Positions 26,091 through 35,897 are shown, counted from the stretch's first letter. The stretch is DNA of 64,000 nucleotides from Simplicispira sedimenti (GCF_022760965.1 NZ_JAKVIJ010000004.1:124001-188000); one strand, 5' to 3'. Translations and numbers: made by a program. Notes: generated by a model from the letters alone, not told the origin.

Positions 26091-27311
26091 TGTTTTTATC
26101 AGGGTTTGTACGGTGTCTTGCCGGGCGTTGCGTATGGGCAGATCCATCTCCTCCTGACGGATCTCGCGCACCAGGCGCAGGTCCGCCAGCGTGCCGGGCC
26201 GCGCACCAGCCGATACACGGAAGTGGTACATGCTTTGCAGGGCCTGGTGATCTTCCTTGCGGAAGGTCATCCAGCCCTTGGGGGACTCAAAGCTCATGCC
26301 CTCCATGGTGCGTATCAGGCGCTGGGTCTCGGTATCCCCACCGGTGGTCTTGAGCGCCTTGACCAGCGCCATGGCGGCGGTGAAGCCCCCGGCGGTAAAG
26401 AAGTCGGGCGGTGATTTGAACTGGGTGTAGTGGTTGGTCACCAGCCACAGGTTGGCCGGGTTGCGCGAGAAGCCAAAGTAGTAGTACGTGGCCCCTTCCA
26501 TGCCCGGAAACTGGTTGTAGGCCACCATGGCGGGCAGGATGTTGCCACCCGTGGCGATCTCGATGCCGTAGCGCTTCAAGTCCAGGTCGGCAATCTTGAA
26601 AGGATTGCCCGCCCCCGCCCAGATGATGAAGATGATCTTGCGCCCCGGCTGGTCCTTGAGCTTGTCGATCAGGCGCTGGGCACCGGCGGTGAAGTCGGTC
26701 GTGTTCGTCGGCAGGTATTCCTCGTGCACGAGCTTGGCGTTCTTCAGCGCGTCCTTGAAGGCTTTCACGCCGTCACGGCCAAAGGCGTAGTCCTGCGCCA
26801 GTGTGGCCACGGTCACGCCGGCCTTGTCGATCGCCACTGCGTTGCTGATGGCGTCCTGGCTGCTGTTGCGGCCGGTGCGGAAGATGTATTTGTTCCACTT
26901 GTCGCCCGTGATGGCGTCGGCCACGGCGGGTTCGACCAGCAGGATTTTCTTGTATTCCTCGGCCACCGGCAGCAGCGCCAGCGCCACGCCCGAGCTGGTG
27001 GGGCCCACAGCAATGTCGGCCTTGTCGTCCGAGTAGGCCGCTGCCAGCAGGCTCTTGCCCAGGTCGGGCTTGCCCTGGTCGTCTTTCTCGATCACCACCA
27101 GCTTCTTGCCGTTGATGGTCATGCTGCCGCCTGTGGCGTAGCTCAGCCCCATCATCAGGCCGGTCTGCGTCTGCTTGCCGTACGCCTCCAGCGGGCCGGT
27201 CTTGCTGTACACGTGCGCAATGCGGATTTCGTCCGTCTGCGCGAGGGAAACGGTGGCGGCGGGCAAGCCTGTGGCCAGGGCGGCCAAGGCCACCAGGGTT
27301 CTGCGGTGCAT
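26061..27311 (-). CDS. Periplasmic substrate-binding protein 1 (tandem paralogue)
   Basis: This 416-residue type I periplasmic binding protein has a signal peptide (MHRRTLVALAALATGLP..., cleaved near LAQ). Its mature N-terminal two thirds match the downstream paralogue exactly, while the C-terminal third (from about residue 263) is diverged and about 22 residues longer. Predicted features are those of the Leu/Ile/Val-binding superfamily. CAGGAGA precedes the ATG. It is the first gene after the sigma-54 activator gene and has a -24/-12 promoter 37 bp upstream of its start. It is likely the first product made when the activator fires, and a partner of the LivHMGF-type importer. Confidence 0.9.
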   Translation of the reverse strand: MHRRTLVALAALATGLPAATVSLAQTDEIRIAHVYSKTGPLEAYGKQTQTGLMMGLSYATGGSMTINGKKLVVIEKDDQGKPDLGKSLLAAAYSDDKADIAVGPTSSGVALALLPVAEEYKKILLVEPAVADAITGDKWNKYIFRTGRNSSQDAISNAVAIDKAGVTVATLAQDYAFGRDGVKAFKDALKNAKLVHEEYLPTNTTDFTAGAQRLIDKLKDQPGRKIIFIIWAGAGNPFKIADLDLKRYGIEIATGGNILPAMVAYNQFPGMEGATYYYFGFSRNPANLWLVTNHYTQFKSPPDFFTAGGFTAAMALVKALKTTGGDTETQRLIRTMEGMSFESPKGWMTFRKEDHQALQSMYHFRVSAGARPGTLADLRLVREIRQEEMDLPIRNARQDTVQTLIKTQTIVQKSDN

Positions 27312-27347
27312 GGGAATGTCTCCTGCAAATGATCTGTGACCAAATGT

Positions 27348-27363
27348 TGCAGCAATCGTGCCA
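27348..27363 (-). promoter_or_regulatory. Sigma-54 (-24/-12) promoter of binding-protein gene 1
   Basis: The minus strand reads TGGCACGATTGCTGCA, a near-consensus match to TGGCAC-N5-TTGCA with the invariant GG and GC ten bases apart. It lies 37 bp before the start codon, in the intergenic region directly after a sigma-54 activator gene. Confidence 0.85.
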
Positions 27364-27418
27364 GCCCTTGCGCAACGTCACCTCCCTGTCACAGCACCGT
27401 CAAACCACCCACATTTGG

Positions 27419-27453
27419 CTGGATTCCAGACAATCGTTTTGCCTGAAATTCAG
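27419..27453. promoter_or_regulatory. Candidate upstream activator sites for binding-protein gene 1
   Basis: Two 11-bp palindromes of the form CTGRA-N-TYCAG, CTGGATTCCAG (27419-27429) and CTGAAATTCAG (27443-27453), have centres 24 bp apart and lie 56-90 bp upstream of the -24 box. CAGACAAT (27427-27434) is shared with the second promoter region. Confidence 0.5.
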
Positions 27454-28974
<1,521 letters not shown>

Positions 28975-29025
28975 GGGCCCCGATGGTAGCGCGCAGGCCG
29001 CCACGCCCCGCGGCACAATGCCTCC

Positions 29026-29451
29026 ATGAATACCCTGGATTCCATGCGCATCGACAAGTGGCTGTGGTGCGCACGCTTTTTCAAGACACGCAGCATCGCG
29101 GCCGAAGAAATCAGCAAGGGCCGTGTCATGGTCAATGGCCAGACCGCCAAGGCCTCGCGCGAGGTGCGGCCGGGAGACACGGTGGTGCTGCGCCAGGGCC
29201 CGGTGCAGCGCACCGTGACGGTACGCGCCCTCAGCGCGCAGCGCGGGCCTGCGCCGGTGGCCCAGCTGCTCTATGAAGAAACGGCCGACAGCATCGCGGC
29301 ACGCGAGCACCTGCAGGAACTGCGCCGCCTGGCCCCCGAACCCGCCCTGACCCTGAGCGAAGGCCGCCCCACCAAACGCGACCGCCGCCAACTGGAACGC
29401 GAGCGCAGCGGTGGCTGGGGCGACCGCTGGAGTGCATCGGTGGACGAATAA
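29026..29451 (+). CDS. hslR: S4-domain RNA-binding protein, Hsp15 family
   Basis: This 141-residue protein has an N-terminal S4 RNA-binding domain (about residues 6-65, RIDKWLWCARFFKTRSIA...GRVMVNGQ) and a basic C-terminal tail (about 105-140), as in Hsp15. Hsp15 binds free 50S subunits carrying nascent chains and helps rescue stalled ribosomes, mainly after heat stress. It is divergent from the sigma-54 activator gene, with 51 bp between starts. Confidence 0.88.
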   Translation: MNTLDSMRIDKWLWCARFFKTRSIAAEEISKGRVMVNGQTAKASREVRPGDTVVLRQGPVQRTVTVRALSAQRGPAPVAQLLYEETADSIAAREHLQELRRLAPEPALTLSEGRPTKRDRRQLERERSGGWGDRWSASVDE

Positions 29452-29470
29452 CCCACAGCGAAGCAGCAAC

Positions 29471-29505
29471 AAAAAAGCCCTGCACCAGAACAGGTGCAGG
29501 GCTTT
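29471..29505 (-). terminator. Rho-independent terminator downstream of tRNA-Ser
   Basis: Perfect arms AAAGCCCTGCACC (29474-29486) and GGTGCAGGGCTTT (29493-29505) enclose a 6-nt loop. On the minus strand the stem is followed by a run of T, which fits termination of the tRNA transcript; on the plus strand the T-run is short but could also serve hslR. Confidence 0.85.
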
Positions 29506-29512
29506 GGATGCT

Positions 29513-29605
29513 TGGCGGAAACGGAGGGATTCGAACCCTCGATGAGGCTCTACACCCCATACTCCCTTAGCAGGGGAGCACCTTCGGCCACTCGGTCACG
29601 TTTCC
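29513..29605 (-). tRNA. tRNA-Ser (anticodon GCT)
   Basis: This 93-nt gene includes an encoded CCA. The acceptor GGAAACG pairs with CGTTTCC, the anticodon loop is CTGCTAA within a CTCCC/GGGAG stem, there is a long variable arm as in serine tRNAs, and the T arm carries GGTTCGAATCC. It lies directly downstream of hslR on the opposite strand and next to lysC. Confidence 0.97.
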
Positions 29606-29644
29606 AGGCAATCCCAATATTATGCCTCAGATTGAGGCCGTTTT

Positions 29645-30913
29645 TCACTCTGCGGGCTTGTCGAGGTCGAAGGCCGTGTGCAGGGCACGCACGGCCAGCT
29701 CCAGATACTTCTCGTCGATGACGACCGACGTCTTGATTTCGGAGGTGGAAATCATCTGGATGTTGATGCCCTCTTCGCTCAGCACGCGGAACATGGTGCT
29801 GGCCACGCCCACGTGGCTGCGCATGCCGATACCGACGATGCTCACCTTGCAGATCTTGGCGTCGCCCACCACGTCCTGGGCGCCCAGCGCCGGAAGGACC
29901 TTTTCCTTGAGCAGCTCGATGGTGCGCGCATAGTCGTTGCGATGCACGGTGAAGCTGAAGTCGGTCTTGCCGTCCTTGCTCAGGTTCTGGATGATGACAT
30001 CGACTTCGATGTTGGCATCGGCCACGGGGCCGAGGATGCGGTAGGCGATGCCGGGGGTGTCGGGCACGCCGAGCACGGAAATCTTGGCTTCATCGCGGTT
30101 GAAGGCGATGCCGGATACGACGGCTTGTTCCATTTTTTCGTCTTCCTCAAAAGTGATCAGCGTGCCGGACTTGGCTTCTTCGTTGATGTCGATGTCCCAG
30201 GGCGTGAAGCTGGAGAGCACGCGCATGGGCACCTTGTACTTGCCGGCGAATTCAACCGAGCGGATCTGCAGCACCTTGCTGCCCAGGCTGGCCATTTCCA
30301 GCATTTCCTCGAAGCTCACCGTGGTCAGGCGGCGGGCGGCAGGCGCCACGCGCGGATCGGTGGTGTAAACGCCATCGACGTCGGTGTAGATCAGGCACTC
30401 GTCGGCCTTCATCGCGGCCGCCACGGCCACGGCCGAGGTGTCGGAGCCGCCCCGGCCCAGCGTGGTGATGTGGCCGTGTTCGTCGATGCCCTGGAAGCCG
30501 GTGACGATCACCACCTTGCCGGCGGCCAAGTCGCCACGCACGCGCTGGTCGTCAATGGATTCGATGCGTGCCTTGGTGTAGCTGCTGTCGGTGCGGATGG
30601 GCACCTGCCAGCCGGCGTAGCTGACGGATTCCATGCCTTCGGCCTGCAGCGCAATGGCCAGCAGCGCCGAAGAGGCCTGCTCGCCCGTGGCGGCCAGCAT
30701 GTCGAGCTCGCGGTTGTAGGCCTGCGTGGCGCGCTCGGGCGCCAGTTCCTTGGCCAGGGCCAGCAGGCGGTTGGTCTCGCCGCTCATGGCGCTGGGCACC
30801 ACGACCATCTGGTGGCCTGCGCGTGCCCATTTGGCCACGCGCTTGGCGACGTTGCGGATGCGCTCGGGCGAACCCATCGAGGTGCCGCCGTATTTGTGAA
30901 CGATCAATGCCAT
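29645..30913 (-). CDS. lysC: Aspartate kinase
   Basis: This 422-residue cytoplasmic enzyme phosphorylates aspartate, the first step of lysine, threonine, methionine and diaminopimelate synthesis. The kinase domain (about residues 2-245) opens with VHKYGGTSMGS and includes GFQGIDEHGHITTLGRGGSDTSA. Two ACT domains (about 265-415) bind allosteric amino acids; the NLS and ST-rich segments there are typical of feedback-sensitive enzymes. The ATG at 30913 matches family starts; longer in-frame sequence runs into tilS. The tilS-lysC order is usual in Burkholderiales. Confidence 0.96.
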   Translation of the reverse strand: MALIVHKYGGTSMGSPERIRNVAKRVAKWARAGHQMVVVPSAMSGETNRLLALAKELAPERATQAYNRELDMLAATGEQASSALLAIALQAEGMESVSYAGWQVPIRTDSSYTKARIESIDDQRVRGDLAAGKVVIVTGFQGIDEHGHITTLGRGGSDTSAVAVAAAMKADECLIYTDVDGVYTTDPRVAPAARRLTTVSFEEMLEMASLGSKVLQIRSVEFAGKYKVPMRVLSSFTPWDIDINEEAKSGTLITFEEDEKMEQAVVSGIAFNRDEAKISVLGVPDTPGIAYRILGPVADANIEVDVIIQNLSKDGKTDFSFTVHRNDYARTIELLKEKVLPALGAQDVVGDAKICKVSIVGIGMRSHVGVASTMFRVLSEEGINIQMISTSEIKTSVVIDEKYLELAVRALHTAFDLDKPAE

Positions 30914-31005
30914 GGGAGAGCTGTGTGACGAATCCGGTGGCTGCGGCGCGGGGTGGACACTGTTTTGGTGGGCGCCGCCAGGCTTCGTGCAGTTGGGGCC
31001 AAAAC

Positions 31006-31986
31006 TCAGGGATTGTACCAACGCAGGCCATCGCCATCGCGTACCACCATCCCGCGCCCGACCTTGAGGTGGATCTGGTGGCCGCGCGTGCGGCAGGCGT
31101 CGAGCTGCAACAGCAGCGCCTGCAGTTGTGCAGCGCTGGGGGTGGTGTGGTGTACCTGGCGCAGCCAATGGCGCAGCACATTGGCCTGGCGCGCTCGACC
31201 CAGTTGTTGCAGCGCGGCAATGCGCGGCGGGCAGCCCACCTGGGCCAGGTCCTGCGCCGCCAACTCCTGCAGCAGCTCGCTGGCCTGAGCGGCATGCGCT
31301 GCACTGCGGGCAAAGGTATCGCGAAACGCGGGGAAGGCGGCCTCCAGCGCAGGCAGCAGTTGCGCACGGATGCGGTTGCGCGTGTACTGCAGATTCTGGT
31401 TGCTGGGGTCTTCCACCCAATCCTGGCCACGCGCGCGCAGCCAGTCGCGCACATGGGCGCCGGGCACTTGCAGCAGCGGACGGTACCAATGCAGCCCCGC
31501 CGCCCGCCAATGCGCCGGCATGGAGGCCAGCCCCGCCACCCCGGCACCGCGCGACAAGGCCAGCAGCAGGGTTTCGACCTGGTCATCCGCATGCTGCGCC
31601 AATGCTATTGATTTGATAGCTAGTTCCGCAATACCAGCAAGCGCTGCAGCTTCAATACACTGGTATCTTGCAATGCGTGCCGCATCCTCGGGGCTCTGCC
31701 CCGGTGCCGCGCGCGCATCCACGCGCTGCACGACCAGGGGCACACCCAAGCGCTGGCACAGCGCGGTGCATTGCTGCTCAAAGGCATCGGCGGCGTCCTG
31801 CAAACCGTGGTGCACATGGATGGCCGCCACCTGGCCCGGCCATCGTGCAGCGCAGGCCAGCAGCAAGGCTGTGGAATCGGCCCCGCCGCTGAAGGCGACC
31901 GCCAGGGGCAGCACGGGGTCAAACCCCGCCATGGCCTCATCGATCGCCAAGGTCACCGGCGGGCTCCAGACAATTGCACTGTGCAC
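31006..31986 (-). CDS. tilS: tRNA(Ile)-lysidine synthase
   Basis: This 326-residue enzyme adds lysine to C34 of the CAU-anticodon tRNA-Ile so that it reads AUA. The PP-loop SGGADST lies near residues 33-39, followed by HVHHGLQ and AQHADDQVETLLL. It ends soon after the middle domain, like the short TilS enzymes. A 17-bp palindrome copy (31604-31620) lies in frame and encodes an LAIKSIA stretch that interrupts the otherwise conserved segment just before AQHADDQ. The gene is followed by lysC. Confidence 0.93.
   Translation of the reverse strand: MHSAIVWSPPVTLAIDEAMAGFDPVLPLAVAFSGGADSTALLLACAARWPGQVAAIHVHHGLQDAADAFEQQCTALCQRLGVPLVVQRVDARAAPGQSPEDAARIARYQCIEAAALAGIAELAIKSIALAQHADDQVETLLLALSRGAGVAGLASMPAHWRAAGLHWYRPLLQVPGAHVRDWLRARGQDWVEDPSNQNLQYTRNRIRAQLLPALEAAFPAFRDTFARSAAHAAQASELLQELAAQDLAQVGCPPRIAALQQLGRARQANVLRHWLRQVHHTTPSAAQLQALLLQLDACRTRGHQIHLKVGRGMVVRDGDGLRWYNP
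31604..31620. repeat. 17-bp palindrome family, copy c, inside tilS
   Basis: GCTATTGATTTGATAGC is followed by TAGTTCCGCAATACCAGC and AAGCGC. It is in frame within tilS, on the antisense strand, and the reading frame stays open. Confidence 0.8.
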
Positions 31987-32090
31987 ATGCGCTGATTGTG
32001 CGACAGGACGCCCTGCGTGGACGCGCGGTAGCGCGCAGGCTGCGCGGTGCGCCGCGCTTCAGTACCCTGCGCAAGGGGAGAAAATCCGCG

Positions 32091-33899
32091 TCACGACGCC
32101 AGGCGGAAGCTCCCCACCACCTCGGTCAGGCGCACGGACTGGTCCTTGAGGCTTTGCGCCGCTGCGGCGCTTTCCTCGACCAAGGCGGCGTTCTGTTGCG
32201 TCATCTGGTCCAGGTGGCCCACGGCCTGTCCGACCTCGGCAATGCTGGTGCTTTGCTCATTGGTCGAGGCCGCGATCTCGGCCATGATGTCGGACACCCG
32301 CTGCACGGCCTGCACCACTTCAGACATGGTGGTGCCCGCATCGTTGACGAGGCGCGAGCCGTTGGAAACCTGCTCCACCGAGGTGCCAATGAGCTGCTTG
32401 ATCTCCTTGGCCGCCTCGGCGCTGCGCCCTGCCAGCGCACGCACCTCGCTGGCCACCACGGCAAAGCCACGCCCCTGCTCGCCGGCACGTGCGGCTTCCA
32501 CAGCGGCGTTGAGTGCCAGGATGTTGGTTTGAAAGGCAATGCCGTCGATCACCTGGATGATGTCCTCGATCTTGCGCGAAGCGGCGTTGATCTGGTCCAT
32601 GGTGCGCACCACGTCCCCCACCACCTGGCCTCCGCGCTGCGCCACAGTGGAGGCCTGGGCCACCATCTGGTTGGCCTGGCGCGCGGCATCGGCGTTGTGG
32701 CGCACGGTTTCGGTCAACTGCTGCATCGATGCGGTGGTTTCCTCCAGGCTGGAGGCCGTCAGCTCGGTGCGGCTGCTCAGGTCCTGGTTGCCAGTGGCGA
32801 TCTCTTCGGCGGCCACGCGTACCGAGCCACTGGCATCGCGGATCTGCACCAGCACGCCGGCGAGCTTGCTGGCAAAACTGTTGAAACCCTCGGCAATCTG
32901 CGCCAGTTCGTCCTCACCATGGGCGTCGATGCGGCGCGAAAGGTCGCCCTCGCCCGAACCAATGTTGCGCATGGCATCGCGCACCTGCGTCAGGCGCCGC
33001 AGCCGCTGCGCCAGAATGCCTGCCAGCACCGTACCTGCCACCACCAGCACCACCAGCCCGGTGAGCACCGACACCTGCAGCATGGTACCGATGGCCGACA
33101 GCGCCTCGGCCTTGTCCAACGCAATGGCCAGCATCCAGCCCGTGCCCTCCACCGGCGCGACGGCCAGCAGCACGGGGCGGCCCTGCAGTTCCATGCCCTT
33201 GAGCTCGGCACTGCGCGCCATTTCAGCCAATGCCGCCGCAGACAACTGGGGCGAAAGCTCTGCCGCTGGCTTGAGGGCCAGCTTCACCTCCGGGTGGGCG
33301 ATGATGTTGCCGTCCCCCCCCACCAGGAAGGCGTAGCTGGAGGGGGTGGGCTTGATCGAGGCCACATTGGCCACCACCGCCGCCAGCGAGACATCGCCCG
33401 CCATCACCGCCTTGATGTCACTGCCCTGGCGCGCCGCCTGGGCAAAGGTCACCACCAAGCCAGCGCCACCCGCATCGGCATAGGGCGCCGTCAGAATGCC
33501 CCCCTGTGCCGCGGCAGCCTGCTGGTACCAGGGACGGGCCGTAGGATCGTAGTCGGGCGGCAAATTCTGCGGCTCGGAGAACACCGTGCGCTTGTCCGCG
33601 TAACCAAGGTAGGTGGTGTGAAAGCTGCCTGCCTTTTGCAGCATGTTGAGGTAGCGCGCCGGGTCTGCCTCTTCGAGGACGGCAGCCGAGGACTGGACGA
33701 TGGCCGCCTTGGCGCGCACCCAGTCGCGCAGGGCCTCTGTGTGGCTCAGGGCCAATGCGCGCGACTGGGCACTGAGCTGGCTGTAGGCCTGGCTGCGCAC
33801 CGATAGGTAGTTGGCCGTGGCCAGGGCACCCAGACCCGCTAGCAGGCAGACCACACAAATCAACAAGATTTGACCCCGCAGGGTCTTGAGGATGGCCAT
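32091..33899 (-). CDS. Methyl-accepting chemotaxis protein (dCache ligand domain)
   Basis: This 602-residue inner-membrane chemoreceptor has a first membrane helix at about residues 8-30, a periplasmic sensor of about 240 residues with the dCache-type segment PPDYDPTARPWYQQA, a second membrane helix at about 275-300, a HAMP domain, and a long cytoplasmic signalling coiled coil with the hairpin tip IDGIAFQTNILALNAAVEAARAGEQGRGFAVVA. It lacks a visible C-terminal CheR-binding pentapeptide. It sits between accA and tilS, which are usually adjacent in relatives, so it may be a later insertion. The ligand is unknown; dCache sensors often bind amino acids or organic acids. Confidence 0.93.
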   Translation of the reverse strand: MAILKTLRGQILLICVVCLLAGLGALATANYLSVRSQAYSQLSAQSRALALSHTEALRDWVRAKAAIVQSSAAVLEEADPARYLNMLQKAGSFHTTYLGYADKRTVFSEPQNLPPDYDPTARPWYQQAAAAQGGILTAPYADAGGAGLVVTFAQAARQGSDIKAVMAGDVSLAAVVANVASIKPTPSSYAFLVGGDGNIIAHPEVKLALKPAAELSPQLSAAALAEMARSAELKGMELQGRPVLLAVAPVEGTGWMLAIALDKAEALSAIGTMLQVSVLTGLVVLVVAGTVLAGILAQRLRRLTQVRDAMRNIGSGEGDLSRRIDAHGEDELAQIAEGFNSFASKLAGVLVQIRDASGSVRVAAEEIATGNQDLSSRTELTASSLEETTASMQQLTETVRHNADAARQANQMVAQASTVAQRGGQVVGDVVRTMDQINAASRKIEDIIQVIDGIAFQTNILALNAAVEAARAGEQGRGFAVVASEVRALAGRSAEAAKEIKQLIGTSVEQVSNGSRLVNDAGTTMSEVVQAVQRVSDIMAEIAASTNEQSTSIAEVGQAVGHLDQMTQQNAALVEESAAAAQSLKDQSVRLTEVVGSFRLAS

Positions 33900-33966
33900 G
33901 GTGCTCTCCTATGTCCGCCTGCTGAGGCGGCTTTGGAGAAGATATTACATCTGGATGCAATTGGCT

Positions 33967-33994
33967 GCCCACGGGTTTGCAAGCACCCGTGGGC
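33967..33994 (-). terminator. Hairpin downstream of accA
   Basis: GCCCACGGGT pairs with ACCCGTGGGC across an 8-nt loop, 34 bp after the accA stop. There is no clear T-run, so it may be a stability hairpin and not a full terminator. Confidence 0.4.
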
Positions 33995-34027
33995 CTGGCG
34001 CCACGATGGCGCCCCACCCGCGCCAGA

Positions 34028-35002
34028 TCAGTGGTCGGCCTTGGTGTCGGTAAAGCGCCCGTAGCTCTGCAGGCGCTCGTAGCGGCGGTCGAGCAGGTCC
34101 TTCACCTTCAGGTCCGCCACCTGGCGGAAAGCATCGCCCAGGGCACGCTTGAGCAGCGAGGACATTTGCTTGGGGTCGCGGTGGGCACCGCCCACGGGCT
34201 CGTTGACGATCTTGTCCACCAAACCCAGCGCCTTGAGGCGGTGCGCCGTGATGCCCAGGGCCTCGGCCGCCTCCTGGGCCTTGTCGCTGGTCTTCCAGAG
34301 GATGGAAGCGCAGCCCTCGGGGCTGATGACGGAGTACACGGAGTACTGCAGCATCAACACCTGGTCGGCCACGGAGAGCGCCAGCGCGCCGCCCGAGCCA
34401 CCCTCACCGATGATGGTGGTGATGATGGGCACTTCGAGTTGCGCCATCTCGTAGATGTTGCGGCCGATGGCTTCAGACTGGCCGCGCTCCTCGGCGTCGA
34501 TGCCGGGGAAAGCGCCGGGCGTGTCCACAAAGGTGAACACGGGCAACTTGAACTTCTCGGCCGTCTTCATCAGACGCAGGGCCTTGCGGTAGCCCTCGGG
34601 CCGCGTCATGCCGAAATTGCGCGCAGCACGCTCCTTGGTGTCGCGTCCCTTCTGGTGGCCCAGCACCATGCATGCGTGGCCGTTGAAGCGCGCCAGGCCG
34701 CCGACGATGGACAGGTCATCGGCAAAGTGCCGGTCGCCGTGCAGCTCCACGAAGTCGGTGAACAGGTCACGCACATAGTCCAGCGTGTAGGGCCGCTCGG
34801 CGTGGCGGGCTATTTTTGTGATCTGCCAGGGCGAGAGGCTGGAGTAGATGTCCTTGGTGAGCTGCTGACTCTTCTTGCTGAGCTGCTCGATCTCGTCGGA
34901 AATATCGACGGCACTTTCCGTCTGCACATAGCGCAGTTCTTCGATCTTGGTTTCGAGTTCGGCAATCGGGGACTCGAAGTCCAGGAAGGTTTTTTTCGCC
35001 AA
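34028..35002 (-). CDS. accA: Acetyl-CoA carboxylase carboxyltransferase subunit alpha
   Basis: This 324-residue subunit, together with AccD, transfers the carboxyl group from biotin to acetyl-CoA in the first step of fatty acid synthesis. The N-terminal helix (AKKTFLDFESPIAELETKIEELR) and the crotonase-like core with GEGGSGGALAL are typical. The start is taken as a TTG at 35002 with AGAGGAG seven bases upstream, giving a protein that opens AKKTFLDFE as in relatives; the ATG eight codons earlier has no support. Confidence 0.95.
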   Translation of the reverse strand: MAKKTFLDFESPIAELETKIEELRYVQTESAVDISDEIEQLSKKSQQLTKDIYSSLSPWQITKIARHAERPYTLDYVRDLFTDFVELHGDRHFADDLSIVGGLARFNGHACMVLGHQKGRDTKERAARNFGMTRPEGYRKALRLMKTAEKFKLPVFTFVDTPGAFPGIDAEERGQSEAIGRNIYEMAQLEVPIITTIIGEGGSGGALALSVADQVLMLQYSVYSVISPEGCASILWKTSDKAQEAAEALGITAHRLKALGLVDKIVNEPVGGAHRDPKQMSSLLKRALGDAFRQVADLKVKDLLDRRYERLQSYGRFTDTKADH

Positions 35003-35059
35003 GATGGTTCTCCTCTTGTCTTTCAAATATCCATGCGCTGCGCGCTACGGGCAAAACCG

Positions 35060-35190
35060 GCGCTGCCCAGGCCAGGGCTCCCGCGCAAGGGCCGCCCCGC
35101 AGCGCAGGGAGCGTCCCCCTGCCCGCAGCGCACAGCGCCGCGAGAGCGGGGGGAAGGCGCAAAGCGCCTCAGGGGAGTGCCACTCCATAT
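35060..35190. repeat. GC-rich intergenic repeat, copy 3 (inverted)
   Basis: Read on the minus strand, this accA-alkA spacer matches 4042-4165 block by block: CCCCTGAGGCGC, TTCCCCCCGCTCTCGC, GCAGGGGGACGCTCCC and CCTTGCGCGGGAGCCCTGG. The spacer otherwise holds no gene. Confidence 0.75.
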
Positions 35191-35192
35191 CT

Positions 35193-35852
35193 TCAATACG
35201 TCACCGGCAGCGGGTCCAGCGAGCGCCAAATATACCAAGTGGCCACACTGCACCAGGGCTGCCAGGCCTGGGCCACCTCGCGCGCATCGCTGCGGCTGAC
35301 CGGGTCGCCGGAAAAATAGTTCTGGCTGATGCCATTGATCAGCCCCACGTCGTCCAGCGGCAGCACGTTGGGCCGCAGCAGGTGGAAGATGAGGAACATC
35401 TCGGCCGTCCAGCGGCCGATGCCCCGGATCGCCACCAGCTCGGCGATGATGGCCTCGTCGTCCATGCCGTGCCAGCCGTCCACATGCAGCTTGCCCGCGT
35501 CGAAATGCAGGGCCAGGTCCACCAGGTACTCGACCTTGCGTGCCGACAGGCCCGCCGCCCGCATGTCGTCGATCTTGAGCTTGAGCACGGCCGCGGGCGT
35601 CATGGCACGCGGCAGCGCGGCAAAGCGCTCCCACACCGTCTGCGCGGCCTTTACCGAGATCTGCTGACCCACGATGCTGCGCGCCAGCGTGACGAAGGCA
35701 TCTCCGCGTGACTGCAGCACGGCGTCACCGTACTGGGGGATCAGGCGCTTCATCACCCGGTCCTTCTTCATGAGGTGCTTGCACGCCTCGGCCCAATAGC
35801 CGGGCGAGGCCGGGCCGGACGCCTCAACCGCTATCTTTTTAGTAGCTGGCAC
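35193..35852 (-). CDS. DNA-3-methyladenine glycosylase II family (HhH-GPD)
   Basis: This 219-residue base-excision enzyme removes alkylated bases. The helix-hairpin-helix is IRGIGRWTAEMFLIF and the catalytic Asp lies in LPLDDVGL. It is shorter than E. coli AlkA, lacking its N-terminal domain, like many AlkA-type proteins of beta-proteobacteria. The start appears to be GTG at 35852; a 17-bp palindrome copy (35830-35846) lies within the first eight codons and encodes ATKKIA. An ATG at codon 28 is a fallback. It lies 40-odd bases after cysS on the same strand. Confidence 0.88.
   Translation of the reverse strand: MPATKKIAVEASGPASPGYWAEACKHLMKKDRVMKRLIPQYGDAVLQSRGDAFVTLARSIVGQQISVKAAQTVWERFAALPRAMTPAAVLKLKIDDMRAAGLSARKVEYLVDLALHFDAGKLHVDGWHGMDDEAIIAELVAIRGIGRWTAEMFLIFHLLRPNVLPLDDVGLINGISQNYFSGDPVSRSDAREVAQAWQPWCSVATWYIWRSLDPLPVTY
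35830..35846. repeat. 17-bp palindrome family, copy d, inside the alkA-like 5' end
   Basis: GCTATCTTTTTAGTAGC is followed by TGGCACCGCTTACC. It supplies codons 3-8 of the glycosylase if the GTG start is correct. Confidence 0.7.
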
Positions 35853-35897
35853 CGCTTACCCCATATGCCTTGGAAGCCAACTTCATCTGTAAAAATA

